IMG/VR virus record: IMGVR_UViG_3300043392_000049
Coordinates: 1 to 46,496 of that record
Strand: one strand, 5' to 3'
From: a virus
Length of the DNA stretch: 46,496 nt
Every line of letters begins with the position of its first letter. The stretch's first letter is position 1. Under the pieces are notes generated by a model. It was not told the origin of the DNA, searched no databases, and saw only the letters and a list, made by a program, of their open reading frames with translations. The position numbers were made by a program, and so were the translations under genes. Below are positions 7,845 to 14,754 of this stretch, piece by piece.

Positions 7845-8255
7845 TTAATAGATTTTTTCGTATGTGTACCAATGGTCAGCTGAAGCACAATCACGCATAG
7901 CATCATTGATTAAGTAATCTAAATCAGAACCTTTAACATTCTCAAAGAAATGGTCAATTTCTAATTCTAAAGAAGCTTCAGCCTCTTCGTTGTTAGAAGT
8001 TAAATGTAAAAGGTAATGAATATGACTTGCAACTGCAGATAATAAACGCTCAGCCACAGAATCGTTAGAATTAAAACGTGAACCTAAATGATAATCGTCT
8101 GCTGGAAAAGAATTTAAAATACTTTTATCGTCATAACGTAAACGATAAAGAGCGATTGCAGATTCTACAAAAGCTTTGTGTTTTTCTGCGATATCACCCA
8201 AAGAAGAGTAACCATTTGCTTTAATAAGTTTTGAGTCAATTAAAAGATTAGCCAT
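7845..8255 (-). CDS. Hypothetical protein, 136 aa
   Basis: Acidic, mostly helical protein with no recognised family. The C-terminal half (DHFFENVKGSDLDYLINDAM) and the Trp/His-containing end look folded. It is the promoter-proximal gene of the UV-endonuclease operon: a clear copy of the repeated phage promoter lies at 8271-8321 and the downstream uvdE start follows its stop by 1 nt. Confidence 0.85.
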   Translation of the reverse strand: MANLLIDSKLIKANGYSSLGDIAEKHKAFVESAIALYRLRYDDKSILNSFPADDYHLGSRFNSNDSVAERLLSAVASHIHYLLHLTSNNEEAEASLELEIDHFFENVKGSDLDYLINDAMRDCASADHWYTYEKIY

Positions 8256-8270
8256 AATTTATTTGTTTTG

Positions 8271-8321
8271 TTTATTAGTATACTGTAAATCTACAAAAAA
8301 TAGTTGAAAATAAAAAATATT
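8271..8321 (-). promoter_or_regulatory. Repeated phage promoter, copy 1 (uvdE operon)
   Basis: On the minus strand: AATATTTTTTATT, 15 nt, then TAGATTTACAGTATACTAAT followed by AAA, 16 nt before the ATG of the 136-aa gene. The same architecture recurs at six other places in this window. TAGATTTA resembles the Bacteroidetes TAnnTTTG -7 box. Confidence 0.7.
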
Positions 8322-8656
8322 TAAGCGTTTATTTCTAAATTATTTTTTATTGCTTCATAAAGTTTAATTGGCATACCAGTATTATAAAGCAATCTTGCAA
8401 AAAACTTAAATCCTTTTAATGCAGTTTGGTCTGCATACGCAATAGCTTTCATCAAATCATTGCTAACGAAAAAGTTTACAAAACTACCAGCGTTATTGTC
8501 TAATTGCCATTTAGTCATAAGCATTGAAACACCTAAGTCTATAATATGAGAATTTTCTTCTTCAGTGATGTTGCTCAATCCACATGAATTACCTTCTTGC
8601 TTAACATAAGAAGTAACTAAATCTACTACAATTTGTTTTTGTTCTAAATATTCCAT
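8321..8656 (-). CDS. Hypothetical protein, 111 aa
   Basis: Unrecognised helical protein. It follows the 73-aa gene by 14 nt and shares its promoter at 8905-8951. Its stop codon touches the upstream element of the next promoter. No motifs beyond general helical periodicity. Confidence 0.82.
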   Translation of the reverse strand: MEYLEQKQIVVDLVTSYVKQEGNSCGLSNITEEENSHIIDLGVSMLMTKWQLDNNAGSFVNFFVSNDLMKAIAYADQTALKGFKFFARLLYNTGMPIKLYEAIKNNLEINA

Positions 8657-8670
8657 TTGTTTATTTTTAA

Positions 8671-8892
8671 TTAAAGTTTAAAATCAATTACTTGTTGAGG
8701 AGTTAAATCCTTTACATCAATTCCATTAACCATATCAAGGCCTGGTCCTCCTTTACCTTTAATAATTAATTTCATCTTGCTCACTATTTCTTTTGCTTCT
8801 AATAAAGAAGCGGCCTCAACTTCAAACCATTCTTGGTCAAAATCACCGTAACTTGGAATCCATCCGTAATAAGTAAATGTATATGTGTTCAT
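8671..8892 (-). CDS. Hypothetical small protein, 73 aa
   Basis: The N-terminus is beta-rich (TYTFTYYGWIPSYGDFDQEW), followed by a helix (residues ~30-45) and a Gly/Lys loop. No family recognised. The start is set at the ATG at 8890-8892, which has an AAAG-type purine stretch upstream; an in-frame TTG nine codons earlier lies inside the promoter region and is rejected. Confidence 0.8.
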   Translation of the reverse strand: MNTYTFTYYGWIPSYGDFDQEWFEVEAASLLEAKEIVSKMKLIIKGKGGPGLDMVNGIDVKDLTPQQVIDFKL

Positions 8893-8904
8893 TGTCTTTA
8901 TTTT

Positions 8905-8951
8905 TTTATTGATATACAAATCTACAAAAAAAACCCGACATTAAAAAATAT
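8905..8951 (-). promoter_or_regulatory. Repeated phage promoter, copy 2
   Basis: Minus strand: GATATTTTTTAAT, 15 nt, then TAGATTTG, a perfect TAnnTTTG box, then TATATCAATAAA. The upstream element is the loop of the terminator hairpin at 8934-8955, so termination of one transcript and initiation of the next share the same bases. Confidence 0.65.
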
Positions 8952-8955
8952 CGGG
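8934..8955 (-). terminator. Terminator after the membrane-protein gene
   Basis: Stem CCCGATA/TGTCGGG (one G-U pair) with an AT loop, followed on the minus strand by eight T. It ends the PhoH/RNase HII-side transcript 27 nt after the membrane-protein stop. Confidence 0.75.
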
Positions 8956-8982
8956 CTAATTATTTTCAATAAATTTTAAAAT

Positions 8983-9324
8983 TTATTTCCAGAATATTTG
9001 TACAGCTAATAAAATTACAGCTAATGCCAAAGAAATTAAAGTCTTTGTATTCATACCTTCATCTAACATAAAATAAGTTAATAAGGAAAATGCTAACATG
9101 CCTACTGCAAATCCAATAAATCTACCTGGCCATAAAGCGCCATAATATTTTTCTAATTCAGCAGTTCCTAAAATAAAGGTATAAGAAACTATGCTACCAA
9201 CTGAGATGGCTATTAAAATTGGATTCTTTTTAAACCAAGGCCACATAAATTGACCATTAGTTTGAAACCAAACTAAAGCTTGACCTATGAATAATAATAA
9301 GATTCCGTTTAAAAGATTTTTCAA
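8983..9324 (-). CDS. Small integral membrane protein, 113 aa, TTG start
   Basis: Four predicted membrane segments: about residues 4-22, 36-54, 68-86 and 93-112, joined by short polar loops (KKNP, ELEKYYGALWPGR, DEGMNTKT). Function unknown; a small inner-membrane protein could act in superinfection exclusion or lysis timing, but no holin signature is specific. The frame begins with TTG at 9322-9324, overlapping the RNase HII stop by 4 nt (TTGA). The next ATG is at residue 27 and would remove the first membrane segment, so the TTG start is preferred and implies coupling to rnhB translation. Confidence 0.75.
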   Translation of the reverse strand: MKNLLNGILLLFIGQALVWFQTNGQFMWPWFKKNPILIAISVGSIVSYTFILGTAELEKYYGALWPGRFIGFAVGMLAFSLLTYFMLDEGMNTKTLISLALAVILLAVQIFWK

Positions 9325-9956
9325 AATAATTCTGCTGTTTTTGTAACAATATGGGAAATAAAACTTGGTCTATGTTCTTTACATGGTCCATGTTCTTGAA
9401 TGGCTGTAATATGTTGTTTAGTCCCATAGCCTTTATTTGAAGGCCAACCATATTTCTTACCGTCTTCGTTCTCTCTCATCCAATTATCACGATGTACCTT
9501 TGCAATAATAGAAGCTGCGGCAATTGAAGTGTATTTATTATCTCCACCAACAATAGTAACAAAGTTTTTTCCACTATATCCATGAAATTGGTCACCATCA
9601 ACAAGAATAAAATCAAATTTACAGGATTCTTCTACACCTGATAAAGCCAACATCATACCGTGTAAAGTAGCTTTGAGAATGTTTTGCTGCTCTATTAATT
9701 CTGCATCAACATGAACACAATGCCATGCGATAGCATTTTCCATTACAAGCTTATATGCTTCTTCTTTTTGTTTTTCAGACAAAATTTTAGAATCTTTAAT
9801 TAAAGGATGTTGAAAATCAGATGGCATAATACAAGCTGCAATAGTTACTGGACCTGCTAATGCGCCACGTCCCGCTTCGTCAACACCGACTTCGATAATA
9901 GATGTATCTTGGTTATAATGTGGTTTTAATAAAATCTGTCTTGCTTCTTCAGCCAT
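9321..9956 (-). CDS. rnhB: Ribonuclease HII
   Basis: Cuts RNA in RNA-DNA hybrids and single ribonucleotides in DNA; here it may remove replication primers, as T4 Rnh does. The N-terminal signature VGVDEAGRGALAGPV (residues 23-37) carries the DE metal ligands. A later Asp (ILVDGDQFHGY, ~117-127) and AAASIIAKVHRDNWM (~147-161) complete the RNase HII pattern. Length 211 aa is typical. The start codon is embedded in a 12-bp perfect inverted repeat (9951-9962 with 9988-9999), which could mask it in the mRNA. Confidence 0.95.
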   Translation of the reverse strand: MAEEARQILLKPHYNQDTSIIEVGVDEAGRGALAGPVTIAACIMPSDFQHPLIKDSKILSEKQKEEAYKLVMENAIAWHCVHVDAELIEQQNILKATLHGMMLALSGVEESCKFDFILVDGDQFHGYSGKNFVTIVGGDNKYTSIAAASIIAKVHRDNWMRENEDGKKYGWPSNKGYGTKQHITAIQEHGPCKEHRPSFISHIVTKTAELF

Positions 9957-9999
9957 AATAGTTTAATTTAGATATTATACCTATTATACTATTATGGCT
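9951..9999 (-). promoter_or_regulatory. Inverted repeat covering the rnhB start codon
   Basis: Arms of 12 bp, agccataatagt at 9951-9962 and actattatggct at 9988-9999, are perfectly complementary with a 25-nt loop. In the minus-strand mRNA the downstream arm contains the AUG of rnhB, so the hairpin would hide the start codon unless opened. It lacks a T-run and is not a terminator. Confidence 0.45.
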
Positions 10000-10007
10000 T
10001 AAAAAGT

Positions 10008-10706
10008 TTATTTTTCATTCTCTAAACGCCATTTCTCATAGCGATTAACAACGTCTTGTAGAATTTTAGCTCTTACTATATCTTTTTCTGTAAAGATATG
10101 TGTTCCTATTCCCTTAATGTTTTTTAACATTTCCATGAATGCTGGTAAAGAAACTCTACTCTTTGCAATATCATGTTGAGAAACGTCACCAGCTACAATC
10201 ACTTTAGATTCTTTACCCATTCTAGTAACAAAAAGCATAAGTTGCTTAAAGTCAGCATTTTGTGATTCATCAAGAATCATTAGAGCATTATCGTAGGTAT
10301 CTCCTCTCATATAAGCTAGGGGTTGAAATTCTATAATACCATCTCCAAACATTTCTTCAGTTGCTTTCCAACCGATAATTTTTTCAATGTTAGATTTATA
10401 TGATTTCATATAAGGGTCTACCTTTTCTCCAATTGTGCCAGGTAAAAAACCTAATTTTTCACCAGCTTCTTGAATAGGTTTACATAAAATAATTTTCTTA
10501 ATATAACCTTCTTTTAATAATTCTAAAGCTGCGTAGCATGCTGTGAAGGTTTTAGAGGTTCCTGCTGGTCCGTAGCAGAATGTAATGTCGTTTGATAAAA
10601 TTGTGTTTAAATAATTAATTTGTGATTGTCTAAGTTGAACCTGCGGCCTAACTTCGGCTTTTGGTTTTGGTTGAGAGTTTTTTTGGTTGTTTCTAGTTGA
10701 ACCCAT
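10008..10706 (-). CDS. phoH: PhoH-like ATPase
   Basis: P-loop NTPase of the PhoH family, common in phages and related to the N-terminal half of RecD-type helicases. Walker A CYGPAGTSKT at residues 44-53, Walker B LMILDESQNADF around residues 142-153, a sensor GDVSQHD around 184-190, and the characteristic KPIQEAGEKLGFLPGTIGEK (~85-104). The first 25 residues are basic and disordered. Length 232 aa is normal for phage PhoH. The in vivo role in phages is unsettled; RNA handling or phosphate stress are proposed. It lies 20 nt downstream of a small EEYEKC-family gene. Confidence 0.95.
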   Translation of the reverse strand: MGSTRNNQKNSQPKPKAEVRPQVQLRQSQINYLNTILSNDITFCYGPAGTSKTFTACYAALELLKEGYIKKIILCKPIQEAGEKLGFLPGTIGEKVDPYMKSYKSNIEKIIGWKATEEMFGDGIIEFQPLAYMRGDTYDNALMILDESQNADFKQLMLFVTRMGKESKVIVAGDVSQHDIAKSRVSLPAFMEMLKNIKGIGTHIFTEKDIVRAKILQDVVNRYEKWRLENEK

Positions 10707-10726
10707 GTAAGTTTTTTATTTTTAAC

Positions 10727-10984
10727 TTAGTCTCCTGCCATAATAACAAGCTCCTTTAACTTCATTAGTGTATCACACTTTTCATATTCCTCTAAGGCTT
10801 CAAAATATTCAATAAGTAATTGAATGAATTTTGAACGTTGACCTTTTCCATGAGGAATTTCGATTGTGTTTTTACCATCTTGAAATGCAATAAATCTATT
10901 AACTGTTTTTGTAAAATTTCTAGTGATGATAGAATAGCTAGATCTCATAAGAGCATCCTTCTCATCATTGGATATATGACTCAT
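10727..10984 (-). CDS. EEYEKC-family small protein, 85 aa
   Basis: Residues 55-80 read LLIEYFEALEEYEKCDTLMK, the C-terminal motif shared with the genes at 11297-11551, 12633-12950 and 42044-42349. The pattern (hydrophobic helix, E-E-Y-E-K-C, x2, L, x2-3, I/L) resembles the UVR motif of ClpC, McsA and UvrB (E-x-F-E-x-A-A-x-L-R-D-x-I). The N-terminal half differs between members. Function unknown. It lies just upstream of phoH. Confidence 0.85.
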   Translation of the reverse strand: MSHISNDEKDALMRSSYSIITRNFTKTVNRFIAFQDGKNTIEIPHGKGQRSKFIQLLIEYFEALEEYEKCDTLMKLKELVIMAGD

Positions 10985-11117
10985 TTTTTTCAGAACTAAC
11001 CTTTTTTATTGACTACTATTATTATTTAATCAACTTATATATTGCTTAATCTAACATAATAGTATCACCAGAATATATTTTATTACTGTAATATATTTGG
11101 TAAGATTAATCTTAAAA

Positions 11118-11300
11118 TCACCTGTCATTGTTCTGGCGCTGTTTGTAAATAGCCTTTTTAAGTTGAAGTCTCTTTTTTACAGATTTTTTTTGAAACTCTT
11201 GCTGCTCTCTTAGCTGCTGTATCTGTTTGATTTTGATTGTTTTGTGTTTTAGCTCTTTAAGAGCTTTTTCTATTCCATCTTTAATTTTAATAATAATCAT
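11118..11300 (-). CDS. Hypothetical basic helical protein, 60 aa
   Basis: Lys/Gln/Arg-rich, almost certainly one or two long helices (IKIKQIQQLREQQEFQKKSV). The ATGA overlap with the upstream EEYEKC-family gene argues it is translated. May bind nucleic acid because of its charge; no family recognised. A short palindrome (TAAGATTAATCTTA) lies just after its stop at 11104-11117 without a T-run. Confidence 0.65.
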   Translation of the reverse strand: MIIIKIKDGIEKALKELKHKTIKIKQIQQLREQQEFQKKSVKKRLQLKKAIYKQRQNNDR

Positions 11301-11551
11301 AATGTTTCAATAATTTTTTTTAAATCATTACATTTTTCGTACTCTTCTCTATCAGAAAACCACTTAATCATAGTATTGAGCGCCTCAATTTTATTTTCAG
11401 TTGAGACATCATTATCTTCAAGAGCTCCCATTTTTCTACCCATTAGAGCTCTATATGTAAGCTCCATGATTTGCTCTTTATTCATAGTCAATAAACTATT
11501 AAAGAAATTAGTGTGGTCTTCGTTTGATAAAATCCCGTCGTAATCAATCAT
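11297..11551 (-). CDS. EEYEKC-family small protein, 84 aa
   Basis: The C-terminus ALNTMIKWFSDREEYEKCND followed by LKKII is the clearest copy of the family motif. The N-terminal half is acidic and helical. It overlaps the DnaJ-like gene upstream by 8 nt and the 60-aa gene downstream by 4 nt, so it is expressed together with a chaperone. This proximity is one reason to suspect a proteostasis adaptor role, which remains unproven. Confidence 0.85.
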   Translation of the reverse strand: MIDYDGILSNEDHTNFFNSLLTMNKEQIMELTYRALMGRKMGALEDNDVSTENKIEALNTMIKWFSDREEYEKCNDLKKIIETL

Positions 11552-12362
11552 GTTCGAGTTCTTTTATTTTATTTATCAATAAAATTTGAGAATCGTTTAA
11601 TCCGTGAAATGTTGTGTTGAGTTTAATTAGAATAGAACCAGCTTCATTAGTATTCATAATAGGAAGACCTTTACCAGGAATTCTTAAAACTTTTCCAGGA
11701 GCTGATTTTTCTGGGATAGTAAATGAGATTCTACCAGTGGGCGTTTCAATTTCTTGTTTACCGCCTAGAATCATATCATAAAATCTAACATTAGTTTCTA
11801 ACCAAATATCATTGCCTTGAATAACATAGTCTAAATTTGGTATTATGCTAACTGTGATTAATAAGTCACCATTTGGTGCATTTGAATTAAATTGATTTGG
11901 AGCACCGAATCCAGCCATTTTAAAAACCATGCCTTCTCTGATTCCTCTTGGGAAGCTCACTGGCACAATCTTTCCATTTATATTAAATTGTCTATTAGAA
12001 CCTTCGTAAATATCTCTGATAGTAAGCTGTGCGCTTACTCGAATGTCTGGTCCTTTAGCATTAGGATTGCCAGCATATCTACCGAAAGTGGTATCAAAAT
12101 CATTAGCAAAATTATTATTAAAACCCCATTGTCTCAATAAGTCTTCAAGACTTCCTCCGCCTGAATTTCTAAGGTCATAATTTTGACGCTTATTTTCATC
12201 GCTTAATATTTCATAAGCTTCTTGAATCTCTTGAAATTTCTTTTTGGTATCTTCACCAATATTTTTATCAGGGTGATATTGCTTAACTAGTTTTCGATAA
12301 GCTTGTTTAATTTCATCTTTACTGGCGGTTTCTGCCACGTTCAATGTCTGATAATAATTCAT
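11544..12362 (-). CDS. DnaJ/CbpA-like co-chaperone
   Basis: N-terminal J-domain at residues 1-65 with the HPD tripeptide at 30-32 (QYHPDKN), which stimulates Hsp70 ATPase. There is a short Gly-containing linker (~68-105) and then two C-terminal beta domains (~106-260) with GREGMVFKMAGFG-like and VLRIPGKGLPI-like client-binding segments. The Cys-rich zinc finger of classic DnaJ is absent, as in CbpA. No Hsp70 gene is seen in this window, so it would work with the host DnaK. The start overlaps the 66-aa gene upstream by 44 nt. Confidence 0.92.
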   Translation of the reverse strand: MNYYQTLNVAETASKDEIKQAYRKLVKQYHPDKNIGEDTKKKFQEIQEAYEILSDENKRQNYDLRNSGGGSLEDLLRQWGFNNNFANDFDTTFGRYAGNPNAKGPDIRVSAQLTIRDIYEGSNRQFNINGKIVPVSFPRGIREGMVFKMAGFGAPNQFNSNAPNGDLLITVSIIPNLDYVIQGNDIWLETNVRFYDMILGGKQEIETPTGRISFTIPEKSAPGKVLRIPGKGLPIMNTNEAGSILIKLNTTFHGLNDSQILLINKIKELEHD

Positions 12363-12519
12363 CTTTTCTAGTTTTTACAGCTTCTTTAATTTTTTCTAAA
12401 CCACCAGTTAGTATTTCCTTTTTATGCTGACGGTCTAATGCGTCCGCAATTCTTTTTAATTGATGAGCTATTTCTTTTAAAGAATCGCTAGATTGAATAT
12501 CCTGATTTACCTTTGCCAT
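12319..12519 (-). CDS. Hypothetical coiled-coil protein, 66 aa
   Basis: Two helical stretches with heptad spacing (SLKEIAHQLKRIADALDRQH and the Lys/Glu-rich C-terminus). The end overlaps the start of the DnaJ-like gene by 44 nt in another frame, unusual but compatible with coupled translation. Function unknown. Confidence 0.7.
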   Translation of the reverse strand: MAKVNQDIQSSDSLKEIAHQLKRIADALDRQHKKEILTGGLEKIKEAVKTRKDELLSDIERGRNRQ

Positions 12520-12573
12520 AATATTATATTATTTTATTACTATTGTATATATTATTAATAAATTGTTTATAAA

Positions 12574-12602
12574 AAAGGATAGACCTATAAGACCTATCCT
12601 TT
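12574..12602 (-). terminator. Terminator after the 105-aa EEYEKC gene
   Basis: 9-bp stem (12574-12582 with 12594-12602), 11-nt loop, followed by TTTTTTATAAAC on the minus strand. The T-run may double as the upstream element of a weak promoter for the 66-aa/DnaJ operon, since a degenerate TATACAATAGTAATAAA lies at 12532-12548. Confidence 0.75.
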
Positions 12603-12632
12603 AAAAAATATAACTAATAAATTTAACAAAAA

Positions 12633-12950
12633 CTATATTTCATTGAGTTCTGGCATATACTTGTTAAGTACTGCACATTTCTCATATTCTTCTCTTTCAA
12701 TAAAATATTCAATCATAAATTGAATAGTACTTTTAAGTTGCTCTAGAACGCTATTATCTAATGAATATAATCGCATTCTATCCATATCAATTCCATTTTC
12801 CTCAATAGCTTTATAATTACTTCTAACAAAATAATCTATAGCTTTGTCATAGATTTCTTCGTTCTCTATGGTCTCATAGATACTATTAAATGAGGAATTA
12901 CCATCTTCTTCATTGAAATCAAAATCATCTTCAAAATAATCTTCGTTCAT
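12633..12950 (-). CDS. EEYEKC-family small protein, 105 aa
   Basis: Very acidic N-terminus (DYFEDDFDFNEEDGN), a central helical region, and the family C-terminus QFMIEYFIEREEYEKCAVLN. It is a single-gene unit with its own copy of the repeated promoter (12969-13017) and its own terminator (12574-12602), showing that this member is separately controlled. Function unknown. Confidence 0.87.
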   Translation of the reverse strand: MNEDYFEDDFDFNEEDGNSSFNSIYETIENEEIYDKAIDYFVRSNYKAIEENGIDMDRMRLYSLDNSVLEQLKSTIQFMIEYFIEREEYEKCAVLNKYMPELNEI

Positions 12951-12968
12951 CTTATTAGCTTTAATAGT

Positions 12969-13017
12969 TTTAAGTATACTGCAAATCTAACTATAATTTA
13001 TGACAATAAAAAATATT
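12969..13017 (-). promoter_or_regulatory. Repeated phage promoter, copy 3
   Basis: Minus strand: AATATTTTTTATT, 15 nt, TAGATTTGCAGTATACTTAA; TAGATTTG is a perfect TAnnTTTG box. It drives the 105-aa EEYEKC gene and lies directly after the Hsp20 stop with no hairpin, which shows the AT element is part of the promoter rather than just terminator sequence. Confidence 0.7.
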
Positions 13018-13401
13018 TTAAGATATTTTTACCTTTTTATTTTCAGAAGATTTTCCAAAAGAAATTGATAAAAGACCATCATTCATAGTTGCTACGATTT
13101 TATCAGTGTTTGCATCATCTGCTAAAATCCATTTACGAGTAAAACTTTTCCTAAATGGATTCTCATCCTCTTTTTGAATAGTAGATGAAATTATTAATGT
13201 TCTACCTTGAATATCAATTTCAATATCTTCTTTAGAATAGCCAGGTAATGCTAAGTATATAATTCCATTTTCAACTTTAGCGCTATTAAAATCATCAAAC
13301 GGTTCTGATGAAAAGAAAGTAGTTTTAAAAATTGGTTCTGCGATGTTCTCAAACATTTTGTCAATTGCCTTATCAAAAGGTCTTTCGAATCCGTATAACA
13401 T
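13018..13401 (-). CDS. Small heat-shock protein (Hsp20/alpha-crystallin)
   Basis: ATP-independent holdase chaperone. The alpha-crystallin domain spans about residues 38-127: LALPGYSKEDIEIDIQGRTL (~52-71) and the hallmark ATMNDGLLSISFGK (~104-117) are present, and the C-terminal VKI is the I-x-I/V-type tail that docks onto neighbouring subunits. The N-terminal arm is short (MLYGFERPFDKAIDKMF). Length 127 aa is at the low end. Small Hsps are known in cyanophages and some T4-like phages. The upstream region (13402-13497) is AT-rich with a degenerate ATATTTGCAATATAGTATA at 13442-13460. Confidence 0.92.
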   Translation of the reverse strand: MLYGFERPFDKAIDKMFENIAEPIFKTTFFSSEPFDDFNSAKVENGIIYLALPGYSKEDIEIDIQGRTLIISSTIQKEDENPFRKSFTRKWILADDANTDKIVATMNDGLLSISFGKSSENKKVKIS

Positions 13402-13497
13402 AATTTATTTTAATTTATGATTTCTGGTGTTATTACCATTGATATACTATATTGCAAATATTATACCAATACGTATAAAATATGACAATTTGACATA

Positions 13498-14010
13498 TTA
13501 TTGTTTAATAATATTACTAGAGCTATGAGTCTTTTCGCCAAGACCGTCCACAATTTTAATACCTAGTCTGTCGCACACTTCTCTTTCAGGAATTTCTCCA
13601 GCAAATCTATCTCCGCCTTTTGTAAAAATAACATTAGCATTTGGATAAATTTCTTTAATTCTATTGTAGACCATTTCGATTGATTTACAAACTGTAGAAT
13701 CTTGGTCAATTGAAATAATGGCTCTATCAACGTATTTAATAGACTCGACTACTGTTTTTCTATATTCTTCGTCTTGAAAAGATGGAACGCCTCGTTTTAA
13801 TTCAGCTTGTCTATCATTATTAACAATGACCCATAATTCAAAAGCATATTCTTTAGAAAGTTCTAGACACTCAATGTGTCCTGGATGAATCGGATTTGCA
13901 TACATTGAAGTGATTGCAATTGTATTTCCTTTTTCAACAAGACGCTGAATCCAACTAGCGCATTCAGTTGGGTTTGGATTGATTTTAATCTTTTCTGATA
14001 AATTTTTCAT
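13498..14010 (-). CDS. Nucleotidyltransferase, cytidylyltransferase-like
   Basis: HxGH-type nucleotidyltransferase fold: SMYANPIHPGHIECLELS with HPGH at residues 42-45, and a C-terminal SSSNIIK segment equivalent to the ISSTxI phosphate-binding motif. TKGGDRF near residue 130 fits the ADP-heptose / glycerol-3-phosphate cytidylyltransferase group. It probably activates a sugar- or polyol-phosphate with CTP or ATP, which would feed the glycosyltransferases further along, but the substrate cannot be read from sequence. Start set at ATG 14008-14010; an in-frame TTG seven codons earlier is less likely. Confidence 0.85.
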   Translation of the reverse strand: MKNLSEKIKINPNPTECASWIQRLVEKGNTIAITSMYANPIHPGHIECLELSKEYAFELWVIVNNDRQAELKRGVPSFQDEEYRKTVVESIKYVDRAIISIDQDSTVCKSIEMVYNRIKEIYPNANVIFTKGGDRFAGEIPEREVCDRLGIKIVDGLGEKTHSSSNIIKQ

Positions 14011-14049
14011 GATATTTAATTCTAGAATCAAATATTTTATAGCAGTTTA

Positions 14050-14337
14050 TTAAACTGTTTCAAAGTTATGAGTTTTTTCTGTGATAAAATTAATTGTTGT
14101 TTTGATTCGCTCGATGATTTCTTCGCCAACTTTGTATTCCTGTGCAGTTCGTAATAAGTCCGTGTAAAGAAAACCATCCCAGATACCATATAACTTGTTA
14201 GTTAACTGGTTATACATTGAAACACCTTCTTCGCTGTTTAAAAAGAAATCTTCTACTTGACGAACAGTATCTGCATGAAATTGCATCATGTTCATGTCAA
14301 AAATTTCATAACGGTCAAATCTTTGGAAATAGCTCAT
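14050..14337 (-). CDS. Hypothetical protein, 95 aa
   Basis: Unrecognised acidic helical protein starting MSYFQRFDRYEIFDMNMMQF. The frame is open upstream through the promoter and terminator, but the ATG at 14335-14337 just below the promoter at 14348 is the sensible start. Single gene between a promoter and the nucleotidyltransferase gene. Confidence 0.82.
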   Translation of the reverse strand: MSYFQRFDRYEIFDMNMMQFHADTVRQVEDFFLNSEEGVSMYNQLTNKLYGIWDGFLYTDLLRTAQEYKVGEEIIERIKTTINFITEKTHNFETV

Positions 14338-14347
14338 ATTTTTGTTG

Positions 14348-14397
14348 TTTATTAGTATACTGTAAATATACATAAAAAAGCCCAAATAAAAAAATAT
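14348..14397 (-). promoter_or_regulatory. Repeated phage promoter, copy 4
   Basis: Minus strand: AATATTTTTTTATT, 14 nt, TATATTTACAGTATACTAAT then AAA, 11 nt upstream of the 95-aa gene. One extra T in the upstream element is balanced by one base less in the spacer, keeping the total at 28. Confidence 0.7.
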
Positions 14398-14407
14398 TTG
14401 GGCTTTT
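14376..14407 (-). terminator. Terminator after the 72-aa gene
   Basis: 13-bp perfect stem (14376-14388 with 14395-14407) followed by TTTTTTATG on the minus strand. Its loop forms the upstream element of the promoter at 14348. Confidence 0.85.
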
Positions 14408-14419
14408 ATTTTTAAAAAA

Positions 14420-14638
14420 TTATAAAATAGTAACTTCTTTAATTTTAGAAATATATTGAAATTCATGCCAATCTGGTTGTATATCAATATCTAAAAACAT
14501 TCCGTCTTTCATCATAATTTCATCATTTGCATAGACTTCACCAAAAACCATGTCTTTCTCTAGAAAGTTAAAGATTTTCTTGTGAATTGACCAACATTTT
14601 TTTGAATCACCTTTAATGAATATTTTAAATGATGCCAT
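14420..14638 (-). CDS. Hypothetical protein, 72 aa
   Basis: Small alpha/beta protein (MASFKIFIKGDSKKCWSIHK start, beta-rich C-terminus). No family recognised. It forms a one-gene transcription unit: promoter copy 5 at 14675-14723 upstream, terminator 14376-14407 downstream. Confidence 0.8.
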   Translation of the reverse strand: MASFKIFIKGDSKKCWSIHKKIFNFLEKDMVFGEVYANDEIMMKDGMFLDIDIQPDWHEFQYISKIKEVTIL

Positions 14639-14674
14639 TGTATGTTAAATGTTTTTTAGTATTTATTTGTTTTG

Positions 14675-14723
14675 TTTATTAGTATACTGTAAATATACAT
14701 AAAAAAGCCCAAATAAAAAAATA
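14675..14723 (-). promoter_or_regulatory. Repeated phage promoter, copy 5
   Basis: Same sequence as copy 4, placed 37 nt upstream of the 72-aa gene ATG; the longer leader is AT-rich. Confidence 0.7.
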
Positions 14724-14734
14724 TTTGGGCTTTT
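14703..14734 (-). terminator. Terminator after the cREC gene
   Basis: 13-bp perfect stem (14703-14715 with 14722-14734), T-run on the minus strand. Part of the 66-bp repeat module. Confidence 0.85.
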
Positions 14735-14754
14735 ATTTTCAATAATTTTTTAAC

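Larger units (their letters stand above)
14347..14412 (-). repeat. 66-bp direct repeat, copy A (promoter plus terminator)
   Basis: Identical over 66 bp to 14674-14739. It contains a full terminator hairpin and a full promoter, so the unit is a portable 'stop then start' module placed between two small genes. Confidence 0.9.
14674..14739 (-). repeat. 66-bp direct repeat, copy B (promoter plus terminator)
   Basis: Second copy of the module at 14347-14412, identical over 66 bp and 327 bp away. Homology between the two could delete or duplicate the 72-aa gene by recombination. Confidence 0.9.

Noticed and set aside
7844-7906. 21-codon N-terminal extension of the UV endonuclease
   Set aside because: It lies inside the 136-aa gene and is not part of the family; the ATG at 7841-7843 gives the expected N-terminus.
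9257-9451. 64-codon open frame on the minus strand overlapping rnhB and the membrane-protein gene
   Set aside because: It lies within two well-supported genes and shows no protein-like features.
14338-14487. 50-codon N-terminal extension of the 95-aa gene
   Set aside because: It runs through a promoter and a terminator hairpin and reads as AT-rich hydrophobic filler.
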